Shown in pieces: positions 22,306-34,798 of a DNA stretch of 64,000 bases. Location of the stretch: NCBI GenBank assembly GCA_022376925.1, contig JAIOJX010000030.1, forward strand, positions 166,853,084-166,917,083. Reading direction: 5' to 3'. The translations under genes were made by a program, and so were the position numbers. The notes under the pieces are model-generated. The model was given only the letters and a program-made list of their open reading frames with translations. It searched no databases and had not been told where the DNA came from. This DNA comes from Tragulus kanchil (taxonomy: Eukaryota > Chordata > Mammalia > Artiodactyla > Tragulidae). Position 1 is the first letter of the stretch. Every line of letters starts with the position of its first letter.

Positions 22306-25300
22306 TCAGCACCTGGAGAAGGGGAGTCGAAGAGATGGTGAGTCATCAGGGACAGGAGCAGGTCAGAGAAGCCACGTGCCCTGTGCTGGACGACGAGAAA
22401 GGCGGCAACAGACGCTGCTTCAAAGGCTGCTGGGCTGAACAGATGTGCTGTGGAAACATCCAGACCTGAGAGTGGACAGGAAGAGCACTGGGTCCTGGAG
22501 GGCTCGGGACACCCACCACGGCGGACAGCAGAGCTGTGGCCCGAGGCTGGCTTAGGTAGGCGGGGCCTCAACCCTGGCCACCCAGGCCCAGCTGGCCGCA
22601 CGGTGTAGGACCAGGTCAGAATGCAGAGGTAAAAGAGGCGTGTATCTGGAAATGAACTGGTGTCCATAAGATCAAAAACAAGCGATGACTAATCAAAAGG
22701 AGATACCATATATATATACAAACCGTGATTAATACTTCTGGAACATCACATTAATCATATCACGTAATGTGCATCGTGACCGTGTCAGAGTCAAGAGTGA
22801 CCTGGCAGGGATGGCCCGAAGGGGCAGCACAGAAAAGACAACGTGACACCAATTCTCAGTGAGAAAGGGAAAAGGGTATTTCGTGATGATGGAAAGCTAG
22901 TGATCAGCTCACCCCCAAATCAGAAGACTAATAACCAAGTTTCTTTTAAAAACTGAGTTACTTTTTTTTATAAAGACAACACTCACTAGGTCTCTGAAGC
23001 AGGGGAGGAAATCATTCAGGTTCTGCTACAGTGTGGTCCTGGGCTGTTCATCCAGAGTGACAGGTGGACAGTCTGATCTGTCTCCATCCGCCCACGGTAC
23101 TGACACACCCACGGCGCTCCCAGGACACAGACCCGGTTGTTGAGATCCTCCAGGTGACCAACAGCACCTGGTCTGCAGGAGGCACCTCCTGGTAAGACGG
23201 GCAGGCCTGGGAGGAAGGGTGAGCCCGCACGACCGCCGCCCTCCTTGTCGGCAAGCCTGGGAGCCGAGGGTGGGGGCGGGGCTCTCCGCCTGCAGCCGGA
23301 GTTTGTTCGGGTCGGAGCCCTCCTGCGGAGCACACAGCTCCCTCAGGTTCCTTGGGACTAGAGACCCAAGGGGTCTGGAGCCAGCCGAGGCTGTGACGTG
23401 GTCTCTCAGTCCTCATCTTCAGTGTGGTCCTGAGTCGATGGATGGGGACACCCCTGGCTCAGGGCTCAGGCTGGGGGCAAGATGTGGACGAGCAAGGACG
23501 CAGAGCAGATAACAGGCTCCAGCCCACACGGGGCCACTCCAAACCTCCCCAGGCTCCTCCTGTGAGCCCCGAGCCTCAGAGGGTGAGGGGATGTGATTTC
23601 ACCGTGGCAGGAAGGATAAACCAGAGTTCAGAACACAAGGCTGAGGTAAGCAGTCCACTAAACGCAATGCAGGAGACCACCCACTGCCCACACCGGGGTG
23701 TCAACCAAACATTTTTAAAAAATCTAAAATAAAGATTTTTCTTAAATATCAAGGGGGAGGGGTGTTTCAGAAAGCACTGATGGTCACCAGCAGGAGAGTG
23801 AGAGGCCGCATCTGTGCCCACTTTGGGGGCACTGCCTGTGCTGGGTCTCATGCCCTGCTCCCCGACTTCAGAGCCCCCTCTCTGTCACAGACATGACTTC
23901 AGGCCACAGAGGAAGCACCGGAGCTCCCATCACCCCTGTCGTCATCCCTGGCAGCGCTGGGCTTTCTCTCACCTAAACGAGGCGTGGCCCTTTAATAAAT
24001 ACACATCTATCCTACACCCTCCACTCATGTCACCTTAATACCTCAAAGCCAGCACTCTGACTAAAACCAACGCAGTAACCACAGTGTTGACTGTGATTTT
24101 ATCGCCTTCACCCATTCAGTTCTTCCTCTACCATCGACGCTGTTTTCTTGTGTGAAGCCAAGAAGAGCAGCGAGCGTGAGAGAGAACCCATGTGCTAACA
24201 GAGAATCTCCTGGTAGAAGTCTTAAAATACAGGTTTCTGCCTGTTAACCCTGAACGACCTGCAAGTTATTTTGTTAAGAGAAGGCAGGAGAAATGTTTTA
24301 GGAGCACTCGGCCAGGTCTGGGTGGAGTGATCCTGTGTCACCCAGCAAAGCCCGTGGCGGGCTCACAGATCAGTCACACGGCTGTCGAAGGGGTGTGCAA
24401 ACCAGTGTTTCCATAAGTTGCTTTGGATAGTCAAGCAAACCAGCCTGCACCAAATAAACAAACATGCAGTTGTTCGAGTTGTGGGCATGTGTGTTTTTAA
24501 CCTTTTGAACCAAGCATTCCAGGTAAGTACGTGGTAACCCACACAGATTAATGCTCTTACTCATAGGGGCTTAATTAAATGGACATGAAATCACTGGAAG
24601 AGAAGTGTGTTTGACATCCATCATGACTAATAAAATAAGCTTGGGGACAAAGCATTCCTGTTTTCAAAAAGGAGCTGGCACCAGTATGAAGGCTTCCCCT
24701 GGTGGGCAAGATTAGCCAGTGACTCCCTGGGCACGCCCAGCGTGGCGGCCACTGTCCCGAGCTCGGAGGAAGTGGTGGTGACCGCAAGAGGCAAGCATGT
24801 GCTGGCCGGAAACGGAACAAAACAAACCAACTGGCGAGTCAGGGCCCAGAGGCCTCAACACAGGAGACAACAAGGCTCTTTCCAAATAATGCTGCGCACT
24901 CAAGCTCGGGCGCTGGAACCCGCCCTCCTGGGACTGCTCCTCGCCCTCCAGGAAGCAGAGTCCGGCTGACCCCACTGATGGTTCCAGCCTGGCTTGGCAT
25001 GCTCTGAGCTGGGAGGCACCGGCGGCCCCTGGGAGAAGGCAGGGGATGCCTGGGCTTCCTTCCGGCCACACTGACACACTGGACTGACTCTTGAACCCAC
25101 CTCCCGGGTCACTCCTCGGGTCCTCTAGTCCCCTCCCTGCTGTCTCCCTCCCCACTGCCCTCAGGGCCTAGAGAGGGTGGCGCTCAGCTCCAGGACCAGC
25201 ATGGGGACCAGGCGGCAGGTGGCCAGTCTACAGATCCCCCCGCTTTATAGGAACCTGTGACTTCCTGCTGCTCTGCAAAGACACGCATGTCACACCTTCC

Positions 25301-25829
25301 ACAAAGCCCCCTGGCTGCACAGGAAGGTGCCAGCCTCCACCCTGCGCCCCAGCTAGGCCATGCCTGGGTGCAGAGGCTCCTACTGTGGGAGCTGGAATGA
25401 CAGGGCAGGGGGCCCCTCTATGGGGGTGATCAAGGTGTGGCCAGAACTGTGGGTAAGGCCAAGGGGCAGACAGGGGTGGATGCACAGTTCTGCGCTGGGA
25501 CCAATGGCGCCTGCCCTTCACGGAGACCCCTTTCTTCCCGAGGCTTGAGCATCAGCGGCCCTGTTCCCTCAGGGAGCCGTCCTGTGGCTGGAGGGGAGCT
25601 GGGTGCAGCCAGGGGGTGAACAGCCCGGGCACGGCCTCCTCTGCCAGAGAAGCCGAAGCCCGTGTGCAGCTGCCGAGGCTCGCCACCGGCTTTAGCACAA
25701 AGCGAGCAGGGCTCTTGGGCAGCGAGAGCCAAACCTCGAAGCCTGTACCTACCGGAGGATCCTTCATAAAATGAGCTCCCACTCACGGGGTTCATTTAGC
25801 AAGTCTGGGGAGGGGCCTGAGAAGTTTGT
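22306..25829. other. Unrecognised single-copy sequence
   Basis: About 3.5 kb without a repeat I can name. Open frames up to 147 codons (24712-25155 minus) resemble nothing known. GC content rises around 23.0-23.6 and 24.7-25.7 kb. Exons of an unknown gene cannot be excluded by eye. Confidence 0.4.
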
Positions 25830-26090
25830 TTCAAACTTTCAAATCTGCTGTTATTTCAAACGGATAGAAAAATCACAAGCCGAGTACAGGGATCTTAAAT
25901 AAAACACCCTAACTCAGATACAGCAACTGCTTCCACTTTGCCCTGTTTGCTTTATCATTCTCTTTATATCCTCATTTTCTTAATCCCTTGAGAGTACTGT
26001 GCAGCCGATACAACCCATGCCCCTTAGCCACATCTATACATGTTTCCTAAAAACACAGCCTTTTTCTTACAGCGTACAGGAGAATGTCCC
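25830..26090 (+). mobile_element. Possible old LINE 3'-UTR-type fragment
   Basis: The run 'tttgctttatcattctcttt', followed by 'ttgagagtactgtgcagccg' and 'ttcctaaaaacacagc' resembles a common mammalian L1M 3' UTR block. The match is by memory and diverged; family unassigned. Confidence 0.4.
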
Positions 26091-26477
26091 CTAATGATTT
26101 TGAAGGTTGAGGTGATGGTCATTTCCTGTTTTACCACATGTTTCAGATATTATTAAGTCAACAGAATTCAGAAAGTACAGACAGCTGGGGGTGCCTACAG
26201 CATTCCTGCAGGATGATCACCTGGCAGCTGGCTCTCCTGAGGAGAAGCAGGCCGTGGTGAACATGCACTTCCCTTGCGTTCACAACAGACGTGATGTTGA
26301 TCTGGGTTAGAACTAGAACGGGACCGTATCAGCAAGTGTTCCACTGAGCCTAACGGGGATGGGTGGTGGGCAGCCTGTGAGAAGGGCTCTGAAAAGGCTC
26401 CTCCCTGTGGAAACCCCTCTTGTGAAGTGTGGACCAGACCCAGGGACTCACTTGGAGACAACCGAGCACGGCACGGG

Positions 26478-27520
26478 GGAGGGACATCACTTCAGAGACA
26501 GGGCACAAAGAGGATGAGCTACTGTCCTGGGGGCCCCCCTCTCACTTGCTGGCTCTGAGCGGGGGTCAGCTGCCTGGTGTGAGCAGCCCTGAGGAGGCAC
26601 CTACAATGAAGAGCTGCTGAATGCCGTCCCTGCCCTAAGGCCGTGAGCCTGGGCGGGACCCCTCCCCAGTCAGCTCTGAGATGCCCACAGGCCTGGCTGA
26701 CCCCTGATCAGCCTTGAGGGCACCCTGGTGAGCCGCTGCAGATCCATGGAGGCTGAGAGAGAGAGCCTGTGTATTTTGGGGTCATTTGTCATCCAGCAAT
26801 AGGGGATGGTCAAGATGGGATATCAGCAGATCTCATCTGAAGTAAAAACGTGCTCGGTTTCATGGAAGCTCTGGTCAGTGGCGTCATCAAGGGTCTCGGG
26901 GTCCTGGCCAGAGAGGTGAGGGGTGGGAAGTGATCTCTCTCCTGGTGACTCAACCTCTCTCAAACAAATCCTTTTGAATGACTTAACAATTTTTTTTTAA
27001 AAAAATACAAAAATAGATAAGATCCTGCTGTAGATCACAGGGAACTCTGCTCAACACCCAGTAATGACCTATATGGGAAAATAATCTAAAAAAACAGAGT
27101 GGATACATGTCTATGTGTAACTGATTCAGTTTGCTGTACAACAAAACCAACACAACGTTGTTAATCAACTAAAAGAAAAAAACACAGAATAAAAGGGGCA
27201 GTAGTAGGGGTAGGATGATTTGCTTGTTTTGGTAACATTTCTAAATGCACAAGTGTTAGTAGTGATTTATGTTTTCTCTGTATCTTGCAAAGTAATAAAA
27301 AAAATATGCTGGCATGAATAACCATAAAAAAACATGTACATAGTTTAAAAGACTCAAGCAGAGGCAATTTCTTATTAATTATCAATTTCATGATCATTCT
27401 TTCAGAAGTTATTTCCTCCTAAATGTCAGCACATGATATTTTTCAAAATATCTACCTTCTTGTTTTTAAGACGAAACACAGTATAGGGCTTCCCTGGTGG
27501 TCCAGTGGGTAAGGACACTG
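26478..27520. repeat. Duplication 5, copy 1
   Basis: Repeated at 27537-28574 (offset about 1055-1059). Copy 1 ends inside the head of a SINE (27486-27520), which is therefore truncated here and complete in copy 2. Differences: G and C runs near 26530-26565 are each shorter in copy 2 (27590-27618), T-run 26991/28047. Confidence 0.93.
26990..27180 (+). mobile_element. L1 3' UTR fragment
   Basis: Ordered L1 3' end blocks: 'tagatcacagggaactctgc', 'taatgacctatatgggaaaa', 'ctgattcagtttgctgtaca' and 'cacaacgttgttaatcaact', then an A-rich tail. Repeated at about 28046-28234. Confidence 0.8.
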
Positions 27521-27536
27521 GCTTGGAGCAGCCTGA

Positions 27537-28574
27537 GGAGGGACATCACTTCAGAGACAGGGCACAAAGAGGATGAGCTACTGTCCTGGGGCCCCTCTCA
27601 CTTGCTGGCTTTGAGCGGGGTCAGCTGCCTGGTGTGAGCAGCCCTGAGGAGGCACCTACAATGAAGAGCTGCTGAATGCCGTCCCTGCCCTAAGGCCGTG
27701 AGCCTGGGCGGGACCCCTCCCCAGTCAGCTCTGAGATGCCCACAGGCCTGGCTGACCCCTGATCAGCCTTGAGGGCACCCTGGTGAGCCGCTGCAGATCC
27801 ATGGAGGCTGAGAGAGAGAGCCTGTGTATTTTGGGGTCATTTGTCATCCAGCAATAGGGGATGGTCAAGATGGGATATCAGCAGATCTCATCTGAAGTAA
27901 AAATGTGCTCGGTTTCATGGAAGCTCTGGTCAGTGGCGTCATCAAGGGTCTCGGGGTCCTGGCCAGAGAGGTGAGGGGTGGGAAGTGATCTCTCTCCTGG
28001 TGACTCAACCTCTCTCAAACAAATCCTTTTGAATGACTTAACAATTTTTTTAAAAAAAATACAAAAATAGATAAGATCCTGCTGTAGATCACAGGGAACT
28101 CTGCTCAACACCCAGTAATGACCTATATGGGAAAATAATCTAAAAAAACAGAGTGGATACATGTCTATGTGTAACTGATTCAGTTTGCTGTACAACAAAA
28201 CCAACACAACGTTGTTAATCAACTAAAAGAAAAAAACACAGAATAAAAGGGGCAGTAGTAGGGGTAGGATGATTTGCTTGTTTTGGTAACATTTCTAAAT
28301 GCACAAGTGTTAGTAGTGATTTATGTTTTCTCTGTATCTTGCAAAGTAATAAAAAAAATATGCTGGCATGAATAACCATAAAAAAACATGTACATAGTTT
28401 AAAAGACTCAAGCAGAGGCAATTTCTTATTAATTATCAATTTCATGATCATTCTTTCAGAAGTTATTTCCTCCTAAATGTCAGCACATGATATTTTTCAA
28501 AATATCTACCTTCTTGTTTTTAAGACGAAACACAGTATAGGGCTTCCCTGGTGGTCCAGTGGGTAAGGACACTG
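27537..28574. repeat. Duplication 5, copy 2
   Basis: Near-identical to 26478-27520. Continuous with unique DNA beyond 28574. The junction spacer 27521-27536 reads like a noisy continuation of the SINE. Confidence 0.93.
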
Positions 28575-28765
28575 CCTTGCAGTGCAAGGGGCGTCAGTTC
28601 AATCCCTGGCCTGGGAAGATCCCACGTGCTGCGGAGTGGCTGGACCGATGTGTTCAACTACTGAGCCAGAGCTCTGGAGCAAGCGAGGCCACTGCAATGG
28701 GAGGCCCACATAGGCCAAAGAACAAAAGATGGATGAAAATAAATAAATGAAAGACCAATAGAAGT
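28541..28765 (+). mobile_element. CHR-type SINE
   Basis: Starts 'gggcttccctggtggtccag', has B-box 'gttcaatccctgg', then 'gaagatcccacgtgctgcgg', 'gccactgcaatgggaggccc' and a tail 'gatgaaaataaataaatgaa'. A 35-base head of the same element ends copy 1 at 27486-27520. Confidence 0.85.
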
Positions 28766-29409
28766 GGTCAAAAAAACACACAACATAATATAATATATCC
28801 TATTTTGCATTTTGCAAAATGTATCTTAGGATGGTCCTATACTAGGAGTTGCAGGAGGTTTTTATTCTTTTGACTGACTGTAAGAATGCTACTGGATAGG
28901 CAGGACAGTTCACTTGACCAGCCTCCCCAAACCTGGATATGTAGGTTACAGTGTGTGGGTGTCCTTATGATCGTGGGAGTGTATCTGGGCCCTGGATCTG
29001 TGGAACTCTTCACAGGCTACTGAACAACCCTGGTTTCTCTCCCTGAACACAGAGAGCTCCCCTTTACTTCTCACTCAGAGGCTGCCACTGCAGTGTGTGC
29101 CCCACTTTCCTGCCGCACTTGGTGATGGAGTCTCTATCCTGTTGTTTTCTCACCTCTGGCTTCCCAGCCACTCCAGGGAGCTCCCAGTCCCATGAGCCGA
29201 CAGCAGTGGCTCTGCAGAGGTTGCCCCGCGTGCCATTCCGTTCAGTCCCCGGGGTGCGCCCGGGTCGTCACCTGATGCTCTCACAGCTGCACTTGACATG
29301 CTGCAGCTACGCCCTTCCTGACGCTTCTGCCCTTGACTCGGTGCCGCGACAGCTCACCCAGCCTTCCTCCCCTCCTACCTCTCTATCTGGTTGTCTTCTG
29401 GCCTGCCCT
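28766..29409. other. Unrecognised single-copy sequence
   Basis: No repeat or gene recognised. Confidence 0.4.
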
Positions 29410-30475
29410 CCACAGCTGGCATTCCTCAAAGATCAATTCTAGGTCCTCCCTTCACTTTAGACCAGCACTATCCAACAGAGCTCTCGGTGAGCTCTCGGTG
29501 AATGTTTTATTAAGCACTCAGATGTGGTCATGCAACAGAAGGCCTCAATTTTTAATCTGATTGAATTTGAACCAGTTTACATGTCAGCAGCCCCCGCTGG
29601 CTAACGGCCACCATGGACAGCGCTGCTCGACATGCTCTCCCTAGGAGATCGGGAACACCACGGTCTCGGCCCCCTGGCTGTGGGCAGAGCACAAGCAGCT
29701 CTACTTCCAGCCTGATGTTCCCCTAAACTCGTGTTACACTCACACTACCTGTGCCTGCCTGACAGCTTCCCCTGGATGCTACTAAACTGACTGAATTCAA
29801 GATCGTCTTCTGCAGCTAGCTTACCTTCCCAATTAGTGAAAAGCACAGATAAGAAGCCTCATAAAGTGGAGCTTGGTTGACTCCATCTCCTCATCACTCC
29901 TCAGCTTTGTCTGCCTCTCCACACTTAACTCCCCTCCCATGAACCCATCACGGAAACCAATGGAACATGCCCCTTACTGGCCCTTGGTGTGCTCTCGGGC
30001 TCCACCTTCCCATCTGCCCTCCATGACATCACCTCATGTAAATGTGAAGATGCTCAGGCCCCTTCAGTGGCTTCCTGTGCTCCGGGGATAAGTGCACAGT
30101 CTGGTGTGCAAGGTTCAGTCTTGTCCACCACCAGCCAGCTCCTCGTGGCCCTCCCCGCTTCCCGGCTGCCACCCTGGGCTTCTGTCTCCCGCAGTTACTC
30201 TAAAGGGAAGCTATCATTTCTTTTGGCCCCTTTTCCTAGTTTTCAGCATCACGTTCTTTAACTCTGGGAAGCAAACAAACAAAACCCATCCATTAGTCAT
30301 ATCCTGAGGACTGCTGAAGAGCCGGCTGAGTGATGGACACCATGGAAGAAAAGTGCTGCCTGTCTGTTCTTCCCTCATGTGTCTCCACAAACCCAGGTCC
30401 CTTCTACACCAAGGCACCATGGGCAGGGACTGCGCTGGTCGGCTCTTCACCAGTTGAGCGACAAAGTGCTGCTTA
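29410..30475. repeat. Duplication 6, copy 1
   Basis: Repeated at 30508-31573 (offset about 1098). The spacer 30476-30507 contains a 15-mer that also occurs at 31625-31639, just past the end of copy 2, i.e. a compressed version of the true downstream sequence. Confidence 0.93.
29458..29640. mobile_element. Ancient hAT-type MITE
   Basis: The two ends 'gaccagcactatccaacaga' and 'gctaacggccaccatggaca' with 'gcgctgctcgacatg' resemble the terminal repeats of a widespread mammalian hAT-Charlie-type MITE; the middle includes 'attaagcactcagatgtggt'. Family name not assigned. Repeated at about 30556-30738. Confidence 0.5.
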
Positions 30476-30507
30476 AAACACCCCCGTTTGCTCAAGGTGA
30501 GGATCCC

Positions 30508-31573
30508 CCACAGCTGGCATTCCTCAAAGATCAATTCTAGGTCCTCCCTTCACTTTAGACCAGCACTATCCAACAGAGCTCTCGGTGAGCTCTCGGTGAA
30601 TGTTTTATTAAGCACTCAGATGTGGTCATGCAACAGAAGGCCTCAATTTTTAATCTGATTGAATTTGAACCAGTTTACATGTCAGCAGCCCCCGCTGGCT
30701 AACGGCCACCATGGACAGCGCTGCTCGACATGCTCTCCCTAGGAGATCGGGAACACCACGGTCTCGGCCCCCTGGCTGTGGGCAGAGCACAAGCAGCTCT
30801 ACTTCCAGCCTGATGTTCCCCTAAACTCGTGTTACACTCACACTACCTGTGCCTGCCTGACAGCTTCCCCTGGATGCTACTAAACTGACTGAATTCAAGA
30901 TCGTCTTCTGCAGCTAGCTTACCTTCCCAATTAGTGAAAAGCACAGATAAGAAGCCTCATAAAGTGGAGCTTGGTTGACTCCATCTCCTCATCACTCCTC
31001 AGCTTTGTCTGCCTCTCCACACTTAACTCCCCTCCCATGAACCCATCACGGAAACCAATGGAACATGCCCCTTACTGGCCCGCGGGTGTGCTCTCGGGCT
31101 CCACCTTCCCATCTGCCCTCCATGACATCACCTCATGTAAATGTGAAGATGCTCAGGCCCCTTCAGTGGCTTCCTGTGCTCCGGGGATAAGTGCACAGTC
31201 TGGTGTGCAAGGTTCAGTCTTGTCCACCACCAGCCAGCTCCTCGTGGCCCTCCCCGCTTCCCGGCTGCCACCCTGGGCTTCTGTCTCCCGCAGTTACTCT
31301 AAAGGGAAGCTATCATTTCTTTTGGCCCCTTTTCCTAGTTTTCAGCATCACGTTCTTTAACTCTGGGAAGCAAACAAACAAAACCCATCCATTAGTCATA
31401 TCCTGAGGACTGCTGAAGAGCCGGCTGAGTGATGGACACCATGGAAGAAAAGTGCTGCCTGTCTGTTCTTCCCTCATGTGTCTCCACAAACCCAGGTCCC
31501 TTCTACACCAAGGCACCATGGGCAGGGACTGCGCTGGTCGGCTCTTCACCAGTTGAGCGACAAAGTCTGCTTA
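30508..31573. repeat. Duplication 6, copy 2
   Basis: Near-identical to copy 1; a small difference at about 31080 ('cccgcgggtg' against 'cccttggtg' at 29982). Runs directly into duplication 7. Confidence 0.93.
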
Positions 31574-31585
31574 GACACGTCCAGT

Positions 31586-32672
31586 CAGAGGGAGAGTGCA
31601 GACCCTCCCCCTGCTGCGGTTCTAGCTCAAGGTGAGGATGACAGAGGTCGTCTGTATATTTTGCCACATGTACTCCACTGTTGCTACTGGCCCCCAGGCC
31701 TGTTGGAGTCGTAACAGAAATGCCGACAGTAAGAGTGGCTACCATGGACCATGTGCCTCCACTGCAGCCTCCCAGCCACTCCACGAGCCGGGTACTGTCA
31801 CTGCTGCTAGCTGCCTACACAGGAACCCAGAATGCAGAGCGAGCCAGCAACCTTCCCCCAGTCTCAGAGCACTCTGGTTCCTGAACTCTCCATGTTGTTC
31901 CTGAAATGCTGGGCCTAGAATGTAATGATACTCTGGTCTCTGCCATGTGTAGCCCCAGGGGCAGCAGCTTCACCTGGGAGCCTGTCCTCCTAGCCAAGGA
32001 CTAACCAGGCTGGACCCTGCTTAGCTTCCGAGATCAGATGAAACCAAGCGCATTCAGGGTGGTAGGGCCGTAAACTGGGAGCCCGTCCTGAGGCAGAATC
32101 TGGGGCTCCATCCCAGACCAGCTTGATCAGAGTCTGCATTTTAACAAGATCCCACAGGCACGCTGAGAGACACGTTGAGCCTGAGAGACACTAGTCATAG
32201 TGTGCCCCCACCTCCCACTGGAACAGTCACTCATTAATTCTCTAGACCAATGACCAGTCACAAACACCCACTATCCATGCCCAGCACTATGCAGGCACCA
32301 GGACCCTCGGAACCTCTCACAGCTGAGCTTGTGTCCAGCAGAGACAGGTAGGGCTGAGGAGCCGGTAAGCACTAGGCAGGAGTGTGGTGGGGCGACACGG
32401 CGTCAGTGGGCCTGGGGCCACGGGTCAAGAAGGACTGGAGGAGCCTACACAGACCAAGCACTGCTTGAGGGACGGAATGTGCCGGGCTGTTATTGAGATG
32501 GGCTTTCTGAGCAGTGAGGGTGAAAGCAAAGACTAAAGGTGGCAGAGAAATCCAGGGAAAAAAGACTGGGCAGGAGACAGGGCTGGGCCCAGGAGGCCTT
32601 GGGGGTCATACCTCCTTGTGCTGGAAATGATTCTCTTCCCACAGCCTCTGGTTATATAATCTCCTCTGGCAG
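31586..32672. repeat. Duplication 7, copy 1
   Basis: Repeated at 32670-33756 (offset about 1084) with no spacer. The only early difference is a G/T at 31618/32702. Contains a 5S rRNA-like fragment. Confidence 0.93.
31991..32075 (-). pseudogene. 5S rRNA pseudogene fragment
   Basis: The minus strand matches 5S rRNA from its 5' end for about 85 bases: the plus strand shows 'gactaaccaggctggaccct', 'gcttagcttccgagatcaga' and 'cattcagggtggtagggccg'. Substitutions and a missing 3' part, including damage in the internal control region, make it non-functional. 5S-derived retrosequences are common in mammalian genomes. Duplicated at 33075-33159. Confidence 0.85.
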
Positions 32673-33756
32673 AGGGAGAGTGCAGACCCTCCCCCTGCTG
32701 CTGTTCTAGCTCAAGGTGAGGATGACAGAGGTCGTCTGTATATTTTGCCACATGTACTCCACTGTTGCTACTGGCCCCCAGGCCTGTTGGAGTCGTAACA
32801 GAAATGCCGACAGTAAGAGTGGCTACCATGGACCATGTGCCTCCACTGCAGCCTCCCAGCCACTCCACGAGCCGGGTACTGTCACTGCTGCTAGCTGCCT
32901 ACACAGGAACCCAGAATGCAGAGCGAGCCAGCAACCTTCCCCCAGTCTCAGAGCACTCTGGTTCCTGAACTCTCCATGTTGTTCCTGAAATGCTGGGCCT
33001 AGAATGTAATGATACTCTGGTCTCTGCCATGTGTAGCCCCAGGGGCAGCAGCTTCACCTGGGAGCCTGTCCTCCTAGCCAAGGACTAACCAGGCTGGACC
33101 CTGCTTAGCTTCCGAGATCAGATGAAACCAAGCGCATTCAGGGTGGTAGGGCCGTAAACTGGGAGCCCGTCCTGAGGCAGAATCTGGGGCTCCATCCCAG
33201 ACCAGCTTGATCAGAGTCTGCATTTTAACAAGATCCCACAGGCACGCTGAGAGACACGTTGAGCCTGAGAGACACTAGTCATAGTGTGCCCCCACCTCCC
33301 ACTGGAACAGTCACTCATTAATTCTCTAGACCAATGACCAGTCACAAACACCCACTATCCATGCCCAGCACTATGCAGGCACCAGGACCCTCGGAACCTC
33401 TCACAGCTGAGCTTGTGTCCAGCAGAGACAGGTAGGGCTGAGGAGCCGGTAAGCACTAGGCAGGAGTGTGGTGGGGCGACACGGCGTCAGTGGGCCTGGG
33501 GCCACGGGTCAAGAAGGACTGGAGGAGCCTACACAGACCAAGCACTGCTTGAGGGACGGAATGTGCCGGGCTGTTATTGAGATGGGCTTTCTGAGCAGTG
33601 AGGGTGAAAGCAAAGACTAAAGGTGGCAGAGAAATCCAGGGAAAAAAGACTGGGCAGGAGACAGGGCTGGGCCCAGGAGGCCTTGGGGGTCATACCTCCT
33701 TGTGCTGGAAATGATTCTCTTCCCACAGCCTCTGGTTATATAATCTCCTCTGGCAG
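32670..33756. repeat. Duplication 7, copy 2
   Basis: Near-identical to 31586-32672. Its last 125 bases are also the first part of duplication 8, so that stretch is present three times (32549-32672, 33631-33756, 34799-34924). Confidence 0.93.
33075..33159 (-). pseudogene. 5S rRNA pseudogene fragment (duplicate of 31991-32075)
   Basis: Same truncated, substituted 5S sequence as 31991-32075, present because of duplication 7. Confidence 0.85.
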
Positions 33757-34792
33757 CCTCACCTCTAGCTCATTTGAACTTGCAGCTAAAGAGGCAGGCC
33801 TGCTTTTTTTACGGGTACTTGATCTGGTCAGACGTTTTTTTCTGCCTGTACTTTTGTGATTGATGTTTTTTTTTAAAGCAAGACCTTCAGTTGATCCTGA
33901 TTAAATTTTAACTTGTCCTTTTGGACCGTCAGCGCTGAAGCCTGCTAGGATCTTTTTAAGTGCCTTCATCCAGCACATCCCCCCAACTTTCCCATCTTTC
34001 TTTTTCACCTTCATTTCACGCAGCTCCCTTTGGCGGTGCATTTTCCTGACACTCAGCGCTTCTGGCACACTTTAATCTATCAGAGGAAATTACAGGCCAG
34101 TATCACTGATGAACATAGAGGCAAATACCCTGGATAAAATACTAGAAAACCTGAACCCAACAACACACTAAAAGGATTCTTCAACATATGGAGCTCAATC
34201 AACGTGATACAACATATTAACAAACTGAAGAATAAATGCCATACGATTATCTCAAAAGAGAAAGAAAAAGCTTTGGACAAAATCCAACACCAATTTACAA
34301 TAAAATCTCTCTAGAAAGTGGGCACAGAGGGAACCTACCTCAACATAATAGAGGCCACTTATGACAAACCCACAGCTAACAAACATCATTCTCACCAGAG
34401 GAAAGTTGACGACATTTCCTCTAACACCAGTTATAAGACAAAGACGGCCACTCTTATCACCATTATTCAGCATAGTTTTGGAAGACCTAGTCATAGCAAT
34501 CAAAGAAGAAAAAGAAATAAGAGGAATTCAAATTGGAAAACAAGAAGTAAAATGGTCACTGTTAGCAGATGACATGGTTTCATATGTAGAAAACACTAAA
34601 GGTACTGCTGGAATACTGCTAGAGCACATCAATGAATTCAGTAAAATTGCAGGATACAAAATCAATACACAAAAATTTCCTGCATTTCTATACACTAACA
34701 ACACAAGACCAGAAAGAGAAATTAAGGAAACAATTCCATTTACCATCACATCAAAAATGAAAGAAAATACCTCAGAATAAAACCTTCCTAAA
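33631..34792. repeat. Duplication 8, copy 1
   Basis: Repeated at 34799-35960 (offset 1168). Differences include substitutions (A/G at 33789/34957 and C/T at 34019/35187) besides indels, which could be allelic or read errors. The six-base spacer is 34793-34798. Confidence 0.93.
34081..34792 (+). pseudogene. L1 ORF2 fragment with degraded reverse-transcriptase domain
   Basis: The plus strand encodes recognisable L1 ORF2 pieces in at least two frames. The best is 34361-34780 (139 codons): around residue 69 it has the RT catalytic signature in the form 'LADDM' (usual form F/YADD), then 'EFSKIAGYKINTQK' and 'AFLYTNN', all diagnostic of L1 RT. Upstream, 34081-34360 carries the block that precedes it, in another frame and with stops. 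The protein would nick and reverse-transcribe at insertion sites in an active L1; this copy is frameshifted and inactive. The same sequence is at 35249-35948, and the 3' continuation follows at 35961. Confidence 0.85.
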
Positions 34793-34798
34793 GGGCAG

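Noticed and set aside
28541..28620. tRNA-Glu gene
   Set aside because: The tRNA-like heads here and at the other SINEs lack an intact cloverleaf and are followed by SINE bodies and A-rich tails.
31991..33159. Functional 5S rRNA genes
   Set aside because: Both copies are truncated at the 3' end and carry substitutions, and they are duplicates of a single locus.
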